DNA from: Lignipirellula cremea
Lineage (GTDB): Bacteria; Planctomycetota; Planctomycetia; Pirellulales; Pirellulaceae
DNA length: 64,000 nt
Reading direction: 5' to 3'
NCBI RefSeq assembly: GCF_007751035.1
Contig: NZ_CP036433.1
Span: 3,825,001-3,889,000, forward strand
Part shown: positions 46,130 through 54,991 of the stretch, piece after piece
How the letters are laid out: the number at the start of each line of letters is the position of its first letter
Position numbering within the stretch: the first letter of the stretch is position 1
Notes under the pieces: model-generated
What the model saw: only the letters and a program-made list of their open reading frames with translations
Database searches by the model: none
Told to the model about the DNA's origin: nothing
Translations under genes and position numbers: made by a program

Positions 46130-47524
46130 ATGGCGGCCAAACAGAAACGTAAGCAGAAAGCACAGAAATCCGAGCAGGCGCGGGCGGCGGAGTTTGACGC
46201 CGTGTTTGCCCAGTTGGAAGAGATCGTGGATCTCCGCCAGGCCGATGAGTTGCAGCCCTCCCACGCCCAAACGATTTACACGTCTGGCGTCGTCCTGTGG
46301 CTGTTGGTCTTGCAGCGATTGCGCGGCGGTTGCTCGATGGCCGAGGCGGTCAAGGCCTTGATCGAGCAGTGCCCGGACATCGTGCCCGACAATAAACGCA
46401 TCGAAGAAGCGACCCTCTCTTCCAGCACCGCGGCGTACTCCCGGGGCCGGAGCCGTTTGTCGCTGGAGACCGTCATGTGGCTCTGCAATGCCGTCTGGCG
46501 GTCGCTGGTCGACAACGCTCCGCCCACCTTCGGCGGGCGACGCGTGTTCGCGCTGGACGGCACGACGATCTCGCTGGGACCGGAATGGGAACTGTACGAC
46601 GTCTTCCCGCCCGCTTCCAATCAGTACGGAGAGTCGGCCTGGCCGATGGCCTATCTGGTCGTGGCTCATGAGGTCGAAAGTGGAGCGGCGTTGCCCCCGG
46701 AAATCGGTGCGATGTACGGCGACCAGGCGGTCTCGGAAACCAGCCTGATCCACGATCATTTACAACGCATCCCGGCCGATTCGGTGATTCTGGTCGACAC
46801 GGCTTACGGCATTACGCGTGTCGCCTACGAGTTCCACACGGCCAATCAACGCTTCGTGGTGCGGATGAAGAAGGACCGCTTTCGCCGGCTGCAAAAGGAC
46901 GCCGAGTTGATCGAACAAGGCGAGGACTGGAAAACGTATCGAGGACAATGGACGCCCAGTCGCCGCGAGCTGCGCGACAATCCTCAATTGCCGGAGGACT
47001 TCTCGCTGCCGATTCGGCTGCACGTGTTCGAAAGCGTCCACGGCGAAACAATCTATCTGGCGACCGACCTGACCGACGAATTGGACGTCATCGCCGATTT
47101 GTATAGTCAGCGGTGGCGTGTGGAAACAGATCTCTCACAGATCAAGGTGACGCTCGACATCGAGAACATCCTCGCCAAGAGTCCTGAGATGTTCCGCAAA
47201 GAACTGATGGCGTCGATCGTGGCCTATAACCTGACGATCCAGTTCCGCAAACAGGCGGCGGAACAGGCCAACGTACCGCCGCGGCGGCTCAGCTTCACCG
47301 GCGTGTGGGACGTGTTCCGCATCTTCCTGCTCCAAAAAACATTCCCCGACGCCGGCGCCTGGCGCACGGCTTACGCACGAGCGCTCAAGTACGCAGCGCG
47401 AGAGAAATTGCCGAACCGCCCCGGCCGGAGCTACTCCCGCGAAAGCTACAAACGCCGCTCCAAATCCTCGCATTTTAAAAAAAGATCTCCACCCTGGAAC
47501 CAACCCGAAAACGAGCCAAAGTGA
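46130..47524 (+). CDS. IS4-family DDE transposase, copy 1
   Basis: 464 residues from ATG 46130, which has AAGGAG about eight bases upstream. DDE residues: first Asp in FALDGTTIS, second Asp in VILVDTAYG, and Glu in YSQRWRVETDLSQIK, which fits the Y-x2-R-x3-E-x6-K signature of the IS4 family exactly. The N-terminal 45 residues are very basic (KQKRKQKAQKSEQ) and likely bind DNA. The reading frame is intact. It differs from copy 2 by one residue: Arg here versus Gln there in PPRRLSFTG. Confidence 0.95.
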   Translation: MAAKQKRKQKAQKSEQARAAEFDAVFAQLEEIVDLRQADELQPSHAQTIYTSGVVLWLLVLQRLRGGCSMAEAVKALIEQCPDIVPDNKRIEEATLSSSTAAYSRGRSRLSLETVMWLCNAVWRSLVDNAPPTFGGRRVFALDGTTISLGPEWELYDVFPPASNQYGESAWPMAYLVVAHEVESGAALPPEIGAMYGDQAVSETSLIHDHLQRIPADSVILVDTAYGITRVAYEFHTANQRFVVRMKKDRFRRLQKDAELIEQGEDWKTYRGQWTPSRRELRDNPQLPEDFSLPIRLHVFESVHGETIYLATDLTDELDVIADLYSQRWRVETDLSQIKVTLDIENILAKSPEMFRKELMASIVAYNLTIQFRKQAAEQANVPPRRLSFTGVWDVFRIFLLQKTFPDAGAWRTAYARALKYAAREKLPNRPGRSYSRESYKRRSKSSHFKKRSPPWNQPENEPK

Positions 47525-47552
47525 GTGCCATTGGGCGCTAGCCCAATGGCAC
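47525..47552 (+). repeat. IS-IS junction palindrome, terminator-like
   Basis: Right end of copy 1, the shared target bases and left end of copy 2 together read GTGCCATTGGGC-GCTA-GCCCAATGGCAC, a hairpin with a 12-bp stem and 4-base loop, followed by TGTTTTT. It could end transcription of the first transposase gene. Confidence 0.8.
47533..47544. repeat. Target duplication shared between the two IS copies
   Basis: GGGCGCTAGCCC, identical to 45994-46005 and 49072-49083; only one copy lies between the two elements. Confidence 0.75.
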
Positions 47553-49074
47553 TGTTTTTACCAAATCCGTTGCCTGGGGTGGTTTTTGGCATGAATTTTG
47601 CGCCGCATGGTTTGGCATGAAATTTGCGCCCCTTCCTGACTTCTTACTCATTGATAAGGAGTCTTGCGATGGCGGCCAAACAGAAACGTAAGCAGAAAGC
47701 ACAGAAATCCGAGCAGGCGCGGGCGGCGGAGTTTGACGCCGTGTTTGCCCAGTTGGAAGAGATCGTGGATCTCCGCCAGGCCGATGAGTTGCAGCCCTCC
47801 CACGCCCAAACGATTTACACGTCTGGCGTCGTCCTGTGGCTGTTGGTCTTGCAGCGATTGCGCGGCGGTTGCTCGATGGCCGAGGCGGTCAAGGCCTTGA
47901 TCGAGCAGTGCCCGGACATCGTGCCCGACAATAAACGCATCGAAGAAGCGACCCTCTCTTCCAGCACCGCGGCGTACTCCCGGGGCCGGAGCCGTTTGTC
48001 GCTGGAGACCGTCATGTGGCTCTGCAACGCCGTCTGGCGGTCGCTGGTCGACAACGCTCCGCCCACCTTCGGCGGGCGACGCGTGTTCGCGCTGGACGGC
48101 ACGACGATCTCGCTGGGACCGGAATGGGAACTGTACGACGTCTTCCCGCCCGCTTCCAATCAGTACGGAGAGTCGGCCTGGCCGATGGCCTATCTGGTCG
48201 TGGCTCATGAGGTCGAAAGTGGAGCGGCGTTGCCCCCGGAAATCGGTGCGATGTACGGCGACCAGGCGGTCTCGGAAACCAGCCTGATCCACGATCATTT
48301 ACAACGCATCCCGGCCGATTCGGTGATTCTGGTCGACACAGCTTACGGCATTACGCGTGTCGCCTACGAGTTCCACACGGCCAATCAACGCTTCGTGGTG
48401 CGGATGAAGAAGGACCGCTTTCGCCGGCTGCAAAAGGACGCCGAGTTGATCGAACAAGGCGAGGACTGGAAAACGTATCGAGGACAATGGACGCCCAGTC
48501 GCCGCGAGCTGCGCGACAATCCTCAATTGCCGGAGGACTTCTCGCTGCCGATTCGGCTGCACGTGTTCGAAAGCGTCCACGGCGAAACAATCTATCTGGC
48601 GACCGACCTGACCGACGAATTGGACGTCATCGCCGATTTGTATAGTCAGCGGTGGCGTGTGGAAACAGATCTCTCACAGATCAAGGTGACGCTCGACATC
48701 GAGAACATCCTCGCCAAGAGTCCTGAGATGTTCCGCAAAGAACTGATGGCGTCGATCGTGGCCTATAACCTGACGATCCAGTTCCGCAAACAGGCGGCGG
48801 AACAGGCCAACGTACCGCCGCAGCGGCTCAGCTTCACCGGCGTGTGGGACGTGTTCCGCATCTTCCTGCTCCAAAAAACATTCCCCGACGCCGGCGCCTG
48901 GCGCACGGCTTACGCACGAGCGCTCAAGTACGCAGCGCGAGAGAAATTGCCGAACCGCCCCGGCCGGAGCTACTCCCGCGAAAGCTACAAACGCCGCTCC
49001 AAATCCTCGCATTTTAAAAAAAGATCTCCACCCTGGAACCAACCCGAAAACGAGCCAAAGTGAGTGCCATTGGG
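47542..49074 (+). mobile_element. IS4-family insertion sequence, copy 2 (1533 bp)
   Basis: Inverted repeats at 47542-47552 and 49064-49074. Same length and orientation as copy 1; by eye I find four base differences: 46071/47610 (T/G, before the gene), 46489/48028 and 46801/48340 (silent), and 47283/48822 (Arg to Gln). Both transposase frames are intact, so duplication is recent. Confidence 0.95.
47669..49063 (+). CDS. IS4-family DDE transposase, copy 2
   Basis: 464 residues, the same as copy 1 except Gln for Arg in PPQRLSFTG. The DDE and Y-R-E-K residues are intact, as is the ribosome binding site. The T/G difference at 47610 lies in the subterminal repeat region upstream and could affect binding or expression. 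Confidence 0.95.
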   Translation: MAAKQKRKQKAQKSEQARAAEFDAVFAQLEEIVDLRQADELQPSHAQTIYTSGVVLWLLVLQRLRGGCSMAEAVKALIEQCPDIVPDNKRIEEATLSSSTAAYSRGRSRLSLETVMWLCNAVWRSLVDNAPPTFGGRRVFALDGTTISLGPEWELYDVFPPASNQYGESAWPMAYLVVAHEVESGAALPPEIGAMYGDQAVSETSLIHDHLQRIPADSVILVDTAYGITRVAYEFHTANQRFVVRMKKDRFRRLQKDAELIEQGEDWKTYRGQWTPSRRELRDNPQLPEDFSLPIRLHVFESVHGETIYLATDLTDELDVIADLYSQRWRVETDLSQIKVTLDIENILAKSPEMFRKELMASIVAYNLTIQFRKQAAEQANVPPQRLSFTGVWDVFRIFLLQKTFPDAGAWRTAYARALKYAAREKLPNRPGRSYSRESYKRRSKSSHFKKRSPPWNQPENEPK

Positions 49075-49083
49075 CGCTAGCCC
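49072..49083. repeat. Target duplication, right of IS copy 2
   Basis: GGGCGCTAGCCC followed by CCGGTTTTTTT. Joining the left flank (CCGCCGGGCGCTAGCCC) to this right flank restores a GC-rich hairpin followed by seven T residues, an intrinsic terminator. Confidence 0.75.
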
Positions 49084-49590
49084 CCGGTTTTTTTGGCAGC
49101 ACAGCAGCACGGCCGAAACCGCTCACTCGAAGATTGAAGATTGACGCACCACTAGCGTTTTCTCACCCCACGCTTTCCCAGCAGTGGACCTGGCTGCAGT
49201 TTCGTGTCCTCGATACGTCCCTGGCAAGGCGCTATGCCACGAGGTTCTTAGTCGCCAGACGGGGAACAGGGACCTTGTCCAGGTCCAATCCTCCCGCCCT
49301 TTGGCCGGGGCTGGCGGGGGCTTACTCCGGTGGCGCCGGCGATCGCTTATGGCGAGACCAGTTACGCCGGTTGTAACGCCTGCGGTCTCATGCTGTATTC
49401 ATGAAACATCCGAGAATGCAGTTTTACACCCAGGACCACCCTATCAGCGTTCTAATCTTGATTGCAATCCAGCGGGCAAACGCGGCGTTGCGAAAAGTCT
49501 CGGTCCTACCCTCGGCGAGTCAATCCCCCGATTCGTCAACCACGCATTTCTTCGGCTGATCCCCTCGGCCTTCGAAAGGGTGTTCGTTTC
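49084..49590. other. Intergenic, 507 bp, upstream of the ammonium-sensor kinase
   Basis: Holds the T run of the split terminator (49086-49092), a motif copy at 49179-49202, and must carry the promoter of the kinase gene. A frame open from 49462 joins the kinase frame but its extra 43 residues are basic and lack a start site. No other gene seen. Confidence 0.5.
49179..49202 (-). repeat. Short dispersed motif, copy 3 (inverted)
   Basis: CAGCAGTGGACCTGGCTGCA, the reverse-complement form of the segment at 45931-45953 with a few differences. The two face each other across the IS pair. Confidence 0.4.
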
Positions 49591-52500
49591 ATGAGCAGCG
49601 AAAAAGAACTGGCGGACATCTTGTGGATGCTACTTGCCGCTGCCATGGTAATGTTGATGCAGGGCGGATTCTGTTTTCTGGAGTGCGGCGTCGCCCGGGC
49701 CAAGAACAGCATCAATGTGGCAATCAAGAATCTGGTTGATTTCTGCCTGGCGGCGGCGGTGTTCTGGCTGTTTGGCTTTGCCCTGATGTTTGGCGAGAGC
49801 TACCATGGTTTCTGGGGCCTGTCGCATATGGTCCTCGACAAATCGACAGCTCCCTGGCTGCTGGCCTTCTTTCTGTTCCAGCTCGTTTTCTGCGGGACGG
49901 CCACCACGATCATCTCGGGCGCCGTGGCGGAGCGAATCCGCTTTCGCGGGTACCTGATTGTCAGTCTGCTGGTGTCGGGAATCGTGTATCCGGTCTTCGG
50001 GCATTGGGCCTGGAACGGCGCCATGACCCAGACCGCCGAAGGCTGGCTAAACAAGCAGGGCTTTATTGATTTTGCCGGCTCGACGGTGGTGCATTCGGTC
50101 GGCGGCTGGGTGGCGCTTGCCGCCGTGCTGATCATCGGGCCGCGCATCGGCCGCTTCGGCGCCAAAGGGAAAGAGATCCCCGGCCATAACCTGCCGATGG
50201 CGACCTTTGGCGTATTGATACTGTGGTTCGGCTGGTTCGGTTTCAACGGCGGCAGTACGCTCGCGCTGAACGAAAACATCCCGCTGATCCTGGTCAACAC
50301 CAATCTGGCGGCGGCCTGCGGCGGCCTGGCTTCGCTGCTATGCGCGGTTGTCGTCGAACGCCGTCCGGTGGTTTCGCACGTGATCAACGGCGTGGTCGCC
50401 GGGCTGGTCTCGATCACGGCCTCCTGCCATATCATGGAACCGGCTGCCGCCATGCTGATTGGAGCGATCGGCGGATGTGTCTGCTCCGGAGCGACCTGGC
50501 TGTTGCCGCGGCTGAAGATCGACGACGTCATCGGCGCCGTGCCGGCGCACGCGGTGGCTGGGGCCTGGGGGACGATCGCTGTCGCCCTGCTGGCCTCGCC
50601 CGAAGACTGGGGCACCGGCCTGAACCGCTGGGAACAACTGGCCATTCAAGCCCAGGGCGTCGGCGTCTGCTTTGCCTGGTCTTTCGGCGGCGGCTTCGCC
50701 GTGTTGTGGACGATCAATCGCTTTCTACCGCTGCGGGCCACCGAGGAACACGAACTGACTGGCCTCAACGTTTCCGAACATGGCGCCAGCACCGAGCTCA
50801 TCGACCTGCTGGCCCAAATGACCGACCACCGCCACAAAGGCAATTTCCATCGCCCTGTCGAAGTCGAGCCGCATACCGAAGTCGGCCAGATTGCGACCGA
50901 ATACAACCTGGTGCTGGAACGCGTCAATGCCGAGATGGCGTCCCGTGAAGCAGCCGAGATCAAGTTTCGCGGCATCTTTGAGAACGCCGTCGAAGGTATC
51001 TATCAAACCACGCCCGAAGGCCAGGTCATCAGCGCTAACCCGGCCCTGGTCCGGCTGTGCGGGTACGATTCGCTGGAGGCGTTATGCCAGGGAATCGCCG
51101 ACACCAACCGGCAACTGTATGTGGACCCCGACCGTCGCCGCCAGTTCGTTGAACTGCTGGAACATAACGATGTCATGACGGGCTTTGAATCGCAGATCTA
51201 CCTCGCGGATCGGTCCGTGATCTGGGTCTCGGAAAACGCCCGGGCCCACCGCAACGGGGCCGGCGAGCTGCTTTACTACGAAGGCACCGTCGAAGACATT
51301 TCCCAGCGAAAAGAGAACCAGCGGCTGAACGAAGAAAAGAAAACCGCCGAAGCCAAAAACGTCGCCAAAAGCCAGTTCCTGGCCAGCATGAGCCACGAGA
51401 TCCGTACGCCCCTGAACGGCGTGATCGGCATGCTCGACCTGCTCAGCCGCACCCGGCTGGACAGCACGCAAAGGCGTTACGCCGATATTGCGGCCTCTTC
51501 GGCCGACTCGCTGCTGAGCCTGATCAATGACATTCTCGACTTCTCCAAGATCGAAGCGGGCAAGCTGGAGCTGGAATGCATTGACTTTAATCTGCATGAG
51601 CTGATCGAAGATCTGGGAGAAATGTTCGTGCACCGCGCAACGGAACGCGGCATTGAACTGACTTGCCATGTCATGCGGAACGTGCCGGTCTTTATCAAAG
51701 GGGACCCGGAGCGATTAAAACAGGTGCTGACCAACCTGCTGAGCAACGCCATCAAGTTTACCGACGAAGGCGAAGTGGCCCTGCAGGCTTCGGTGGAATC
51801 GCCGCCCAGCGGCGGCCGGCAGCGGATCCGATTCGCGGTTCGCGACTCGGGCATTGGCATTCCGGCTGATCGTGTGGGACAGCTGTTCCAGTCGTTCTCC
51901 CAGGTCGACACTTCGACCACACGTCGGTTCGGCGGAACCGGTCTGGGGCTGGCCATTTGCCGACAAATGATGCAACTGATGAACGGCGAGATCCATGTCG
52001 ACAGCCAGCTCGGCTCGGGCTCGACCTTTACCTGCTCGGCGCCTTTCGAAGTCGTCATCGGTCGGTCCGAAAAAACCCCTGCCGTTCCGGAACGACTACA
52101 GTCGATGCGGGTGCTGGTGGTCGACGACAACCCGACGAACCTGGAAATCCTGCAGGACCAGCTGTCGCACTGGGGCGTGACCGTGACCACGGCACGGTCG
52201 CTCGCCTCGGGACGTGCCGCATTCCTGGAATCGCAGACCGGCAAGCCTTACGATATCGCCCTGCTGGATCGCGCAATTGGCGACGCCGACGGGTTTGATC
52301 TGGCGAGGGAAATCCGCGAAAGCAATCCCTCCACGGCGACGCGGGTCATCATGCTGAGCTCGTTTGACGACTCGCTGGGAGACGAAATCGCCCGGGAACT
52401 GGGGGTAGGCTATCTGCGGAAACCGGTGCGCCAGTCACGTCTGCTCGACGCGATGGCCGCCTCGATTGAGCCGACTTCTCCGTTCGGCGATGCGGCCGAC

Positions 52501-53481
52501 GCCCTGTCGGAAGCAACCAGTCCGGCCGTCGCAGTCCTCACGCCCTTGCAGGAACCTGGCCCGGCGCCGGTGCATGGCAGAGTCCTCATCGTTGATGACA
52601 ATGCGATCAATCAAATGGTGGCCGAAGAAATGGTCCAGACGCTGGGATATCAAACGGACATCGCCAGCAACGGCGGACAGGCGATCGAATTGGTGAAAAG
52701 GCGCCGCTACGACCTGGTGCTGATGGATTGCCAGATGCCGCTGATGGACGGCTTTGAAGCGACCCGCGAAATTCGCCAGTACGAATCGATCCATGGCGGA
52801 CGGGGTCCCGACGCTGCCCCCCTGTCGATCATTGCTCTTACTGCGAACGCCGTACAGGGAGACCGCGAACGCTGCCTGACGGCCGGTATGAACGACTACT
52901 TGACCAAACCCCTCAATCGTCAGGCGTTGATTGCCGCGTTTGGACAACACCAGCTTGATCTTCCTGCGACACTCCAGATCGAACCTCCCGGGGAACCGGC
53001 TCCCTCGGAAGAGTCGACTACCATCCTCCCGACTGGGGAAACGATCCCATCGAGCACAAAGGCGCAAGGGGAAAACAGCAGCACCGGATCGTCGACCCAG
53101 GTCGCAACGTGCCTGCCGCCCATCGCCCTGGAGGAACTGCGGGAGCGGTGCGGACATGACCAGGAATTGATCCATCGAATTTTCTGCCGGTTCCGCGACC
53201 GTGCCCGACAGGACCTGGCGACGCTTTCGGAGGTCGCCCTGCAGGGAGACGCCGTCGCCGTAGAACGACAGTCCCACATGCTCAAAGGGGTCGCCGGAAA
53301 TATCTCCGCTCCTGGCTTGCTGCAGTCGATCCGTCAGCTGGAAACGACCGCAGCCCAGATTTCCCCGGCCCAAACGCGAGACTGCCTTTCCCATATTGAA
53401 CAACAACTGGATCGTGTGCTGGAACAGATCGACGCGGTTCTGGAAGACTTCCCTTCGGAAATCAGCGAGGCGACCGAGTGA
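49591..53481 (+). CDS. Ammonium-transporter-domain hybrid histidine kinase (Amt-PAS-HisKA-HATPase-REC-REC-HPt)
   Basis: 1296 residues; ATG 49591 begins the Amt domain. Residues 1-385 form a complete Amt-like domain of about 11 helices, with the twin histidines H168 (DFAGSTVVH) and H320 ([12 protein letters not shown]) and [13 protein letters not shown] domain spans about 455-575. HisKA has H602 in [10 protein letters not shown]; the ATPase domain has the N box (LLSNAIKF) and G boxes ([16 protein letters not shown]). Receiver 1 has D893 and receiver 2 D1046, each with its acidic pair and lysine. The C-terminal HPt domain has H1229 in [11 protein letters not shown]. The architecture suggests an ammonium sensor relaying phosphate through receivers and HPt. 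Amt-kinase fusions are known, notably Ks-Amt5 of the planctomycete Kuenenia. Its stop overlaps the next gene by four bases. Confidence 0.93.
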   Translation: MSSEKELADILWMLLAAAMVMLMQGGFCFLECGVARAKNSINVAIKNLVDFCLAAAVFWLFGFALMFGESYHGFWGLSHMVLDKSTAPWLLAFFLFQLVFCGTATTIISGAVAERIRFRGYLIVSLLVSGIVYPVFGHWAWNGAMTQTAEGWLNKQGFIDFAGSTVVHSVGGWVALAAVLIIGPRIGRFGAKGKEIPGHNLPMATFGVLILWFGWFGFNGGSTLALNENIPLILVNTNLAAACGGLASLLCAVVVERRPVVSHVINGVVAGLVSITASCHIMEPAAAMLIGAIGGCVCSGATWLLPRLKIDDVIGAVPAHAVAGAWGTIAVALLASPEDWGTGLNRWEQLAIQAQGVGVCFAWSFGGGFAVLWTINRFLPLRATEEHELTGLNVSEHGASTELIDLLAQMTDHRHKGNFHRPVEVEPHTEVGQIATEYNLVLERVNAEMASREAAEIKFRGIFENAVEGIYQTTPEGQVISANPALVRLCGYDSLEALCQGIADTNRQLYVDPDRRRQFVELLEHNDVMTGFESQIYLADRSVIWVSENARAHRNGAGELLYYEGTVEDISQRKENQRLNEEKKTAEAKNVAKSQFLASMSHEIRTPLNGVIGMLDLLSRTRLDSTQRRYADIAASSADSLLSLINDILDFSKIEAGKLELECIDFNLHELIEDLGEMFVHRATERGIELTCHVMRNVPVFIKGDPERLKQVLTNLLSNAIKFTDEGEVALQASVESPPSGGRQRIRFAVRDSGIGIPADRVGQLFQSFSQVDTSTTRRFGGTGLGLAICRQMMQLMNGEIHVDSQLGSGSTFTCSAPFEVVIGRSEKTPAVPERLQSMRVLVVDDNPTNLEILQDQLSHWGVTVTTARSLASGRAAFLESQTGKPYDIALLDRAIGDADGFDLAREIRESNPSTATRVIMLSSFDDSLGDEIARELGVGYLRKPVRQSRLLDAMAASIEPTSPFGDAADALSEATSPAVAVLTPLQEPGPAPVHGRVLIVDDNAINQMVAEEMVQTLGYQTDIASNGGQAIELVKRRRYDLVLMDCQMPLMDGFEATREIRQYESIHGGRGPDAAPLSIIALTANAVQGDRERCLTAGMNDYLTKPLNRQALIAAFGQHQLDLPATLQIEPPGEPAPSEESTTILPTGETIPSSTKAQGENSSTGSSTQVATCLPPIALEELRERCGHDQELIHRIFCRFRDRARQDLATLSEVALQGDAVAVERQSHMLKGVAGNISAPGLLQSIRQLETTAAQISPAQTRDCLSHIEQQLDRVLEQIDAVLEDFPSEISEATE

Positions 53482-54509
53482 AGATTCTACTGGTGGACGA
53501 CGACGATATCGCCCTGGAAATCCTGGCTGGCGCGCTCAAGCGTTCCGGTTACGATGTCCATACGGCAAGCAACGGGCGTGAGGCCTTTGAGATCCTGAAA
53601 GAAGACAATACTCGACTGGTCATTTCGGACTGGCAGATGCCTGAAATGGACGGCATCGAACTGTGCCAGGCGGTCCGCCGCCAGGATCTAAGCCGGTATA
53701 TCTACGTCATCCTGCTGACCAGTCACGACAGCCCCCAGCAAAAGGTCGAAGGGCTGTCCGCCGGCGCCGATGACTTTGTCACCAAGCCGTTTAACAACGC
53801 GGAGCTGATCGCTCGCGTACGCGCCGCCGAAAGGGTGCTCTCGCTGGAAACACGCGAGATGGTGATCTTCGCCCTGGCCAAGCTGGCCGAATCCCGCGAC
53901 ACCGATACCGGCAGCCACCTGGAACGGGTGCAACGCTACTCCCGCGTACTGGCCCAGAAGCTGGCGGAAGCCTCGTGCTATTCCCAGGTGATCGACGCCG
54001 AGTTTGTCCGCCTGGTTTATCAAACCAGCCCGCTCCATGACATTGGCAAAGTGGGGATTCCCGATTCCATCCTGCTCAAGCCGGGCCGCCTCACCGCGCA
54101 GGAATTCGAGGTCATGAAGACCCACACCACGATCGGCGCGGAAACGCTCGACGCAGCCCTGCAGCAGTACCCCAACACCCGGTTCCTGCAGATCGCCAGG
54201 GACATTGCCGCCTCGCACCATGAACGCTTCGACGGCGGCGGCTACCCCCGGGGCTTGCGCGGCGACGCCATCCCGCTGTGCGGCCGGATCGTGGCCGTGG
54301 CCGATGTTTACGACGCCCTGACTTCGCGCCGCGTTTATAAAGACGCCTTCTCGCACGAAAAAGCGCGAGACATTATCGTCGGCGATCGCGGATCGCACTT
54401 CGACCCGGCGATCGTAGACGCGTTCCTGCAGATCGAAGACGACTTCATCACCATTCGCGAACGCTTCAACCACTCCGAAGAAATCAACGTCCCTCTCATC
54501 GCCCTGTAG
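53478..54509 (+). CDS. HD-GYP response regulator (RpfG-like cyclic-di-GMP phosphodiesterase)
   Basis: 343 residues. The receiver domain (1-120) has the acidic pair D7-D10, phosphoacceptor D51 and K103. A linker helix leads to the HD-GYP domain: H187-D188 in PLHDIGKVGIPD, H216 in KTHTTIG, HHERFDGGGYPRGL at 247-260 with GYP at 255-257, and DVYDALTSRR. All metal-binding residues are present, so it should hydrolyse cyclic-di-GMP. ATGA overlap with the Amt-kinase gene means translational coupling, and the kinase's HPt domain is the natural phosphodonor. Output is likely a switch in motility, attachment or stalk/biofilm behaviour when ammonium changes; that last step is inference. Confidence 0.95.
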   Translation: MKILLVDDDDIALEILAGALKRSGYDVHTASNGREAFEILKEDNTRLVISDWQMPEMDGIELCQAVRRQDLSRYIYVILLTSHDSPQQKVEGLSAGADDFVTKPFNNAELIARVRAAERVLSLETREMVIFALAKLAESRDTDTGSHLERVQRYSRVLAQKLAEASCYSQVIDAEFVRLVYQTSPLHDIGKVGIPDSILLKPGRLTAQEFEVMKTHTTIGAETLDAALQQYPNTRFLQIARDIAASHHERFDGGGYPRGLRGDAIPLCGRIVAVADVYDALTSRRVYKDAFSHEKARDIIVGDRGSHFDPAIVDAFLQIEDDFITIRERFNHSEEINVPLIAL

Positions 54510-54991
54510 AGCCCAGGCAGCCCTGCCGCACGGGCATGGGGACCGATCTGTTTTCCGCGAGGATGCCTCAATCGTTGCCTCTTACTCGTCAACGAACACA
54601 GGGACGTATCGAATCACGCGCGGCAATTCGATATCGCCAATCGTGTTGCAATCGTCAGCCACCAAACCCACAATGCGGCGGCCGAAGCGCTCACGAAGCG
54701 GGGACCACACGCCCTGCCGGCGCTGCCCTCTCTGTTCCGCGCGCTGCACGACCCCGATGACGAGGTCTTTTTCCACGTCGCCCAGGCGGTGGGCAAGCAG
54801 GGAGCCGCCAGCGCCCCGGCGATCGATCTCCTGGTCGCCGCCCTTAGCGACAGCGGTCGACGCGAGATCGCGATCAACACGCTGGGCCATCAATCCCCGA
54901 CGGGCTGAGGAACTCAAGATCCCCAGGCCCTCGACCGACCAGTAATTTGGACTCCGTCCCGCACGATGCTTCCGCCACAAAACAAACGGCC
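54510..54991. other. Intergenic, 482 bp, with gene remnants
   Basis: Between the HD-GYP gene (plus) and an aldehyde dehydrogenase gene (minus, convergent). It contains the HEAT-like fragment annotated below and, on the minus strand ending at 54582, about 35 codons of gene-like sequence (IVGLVADDCNTIGDIELPRV) without a start. Confidence 0.5.
54651..54908 (+). pseudogene. HEAT-repeat protein remnant
   Basis: One frame reads HALPALPSLFRALHDPDDEV, then FFHVAQAVGKQGAASAPAID, then LLVAALSDSGRREIAINTLG, a clear run of two to three HEAT-like helical repeats. There is no start codon with a ribosome binding site in frame upstream, and it stops at 54906-54908. Most simply it is the surviving piece of a larger HEAT-repeat gene. 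Confidence 0.55.

Larger units (their letters stand above)
46003..47535 (+). mobile_element. IS4-family insertion sequence, copy 1 (1533 bp)
   Basis: Bounded by perfect 11-bp inverted repeats CCCAATGGCAC (46003-46013) and GTGCCATTGGG (47525-47535). One transposase gene fills it, its stop codon directly abutting the right repeat. The left end has two direct repeats before the gene. It is followed, after 6 bases, by a second copy in the same orientation; period 1539 bp. Confidence 0.95.

Noticed and set aside
46003..49074. Composite transposon
   Set aside because: Only six bases lie between the two IS copies, so there is no cargo.
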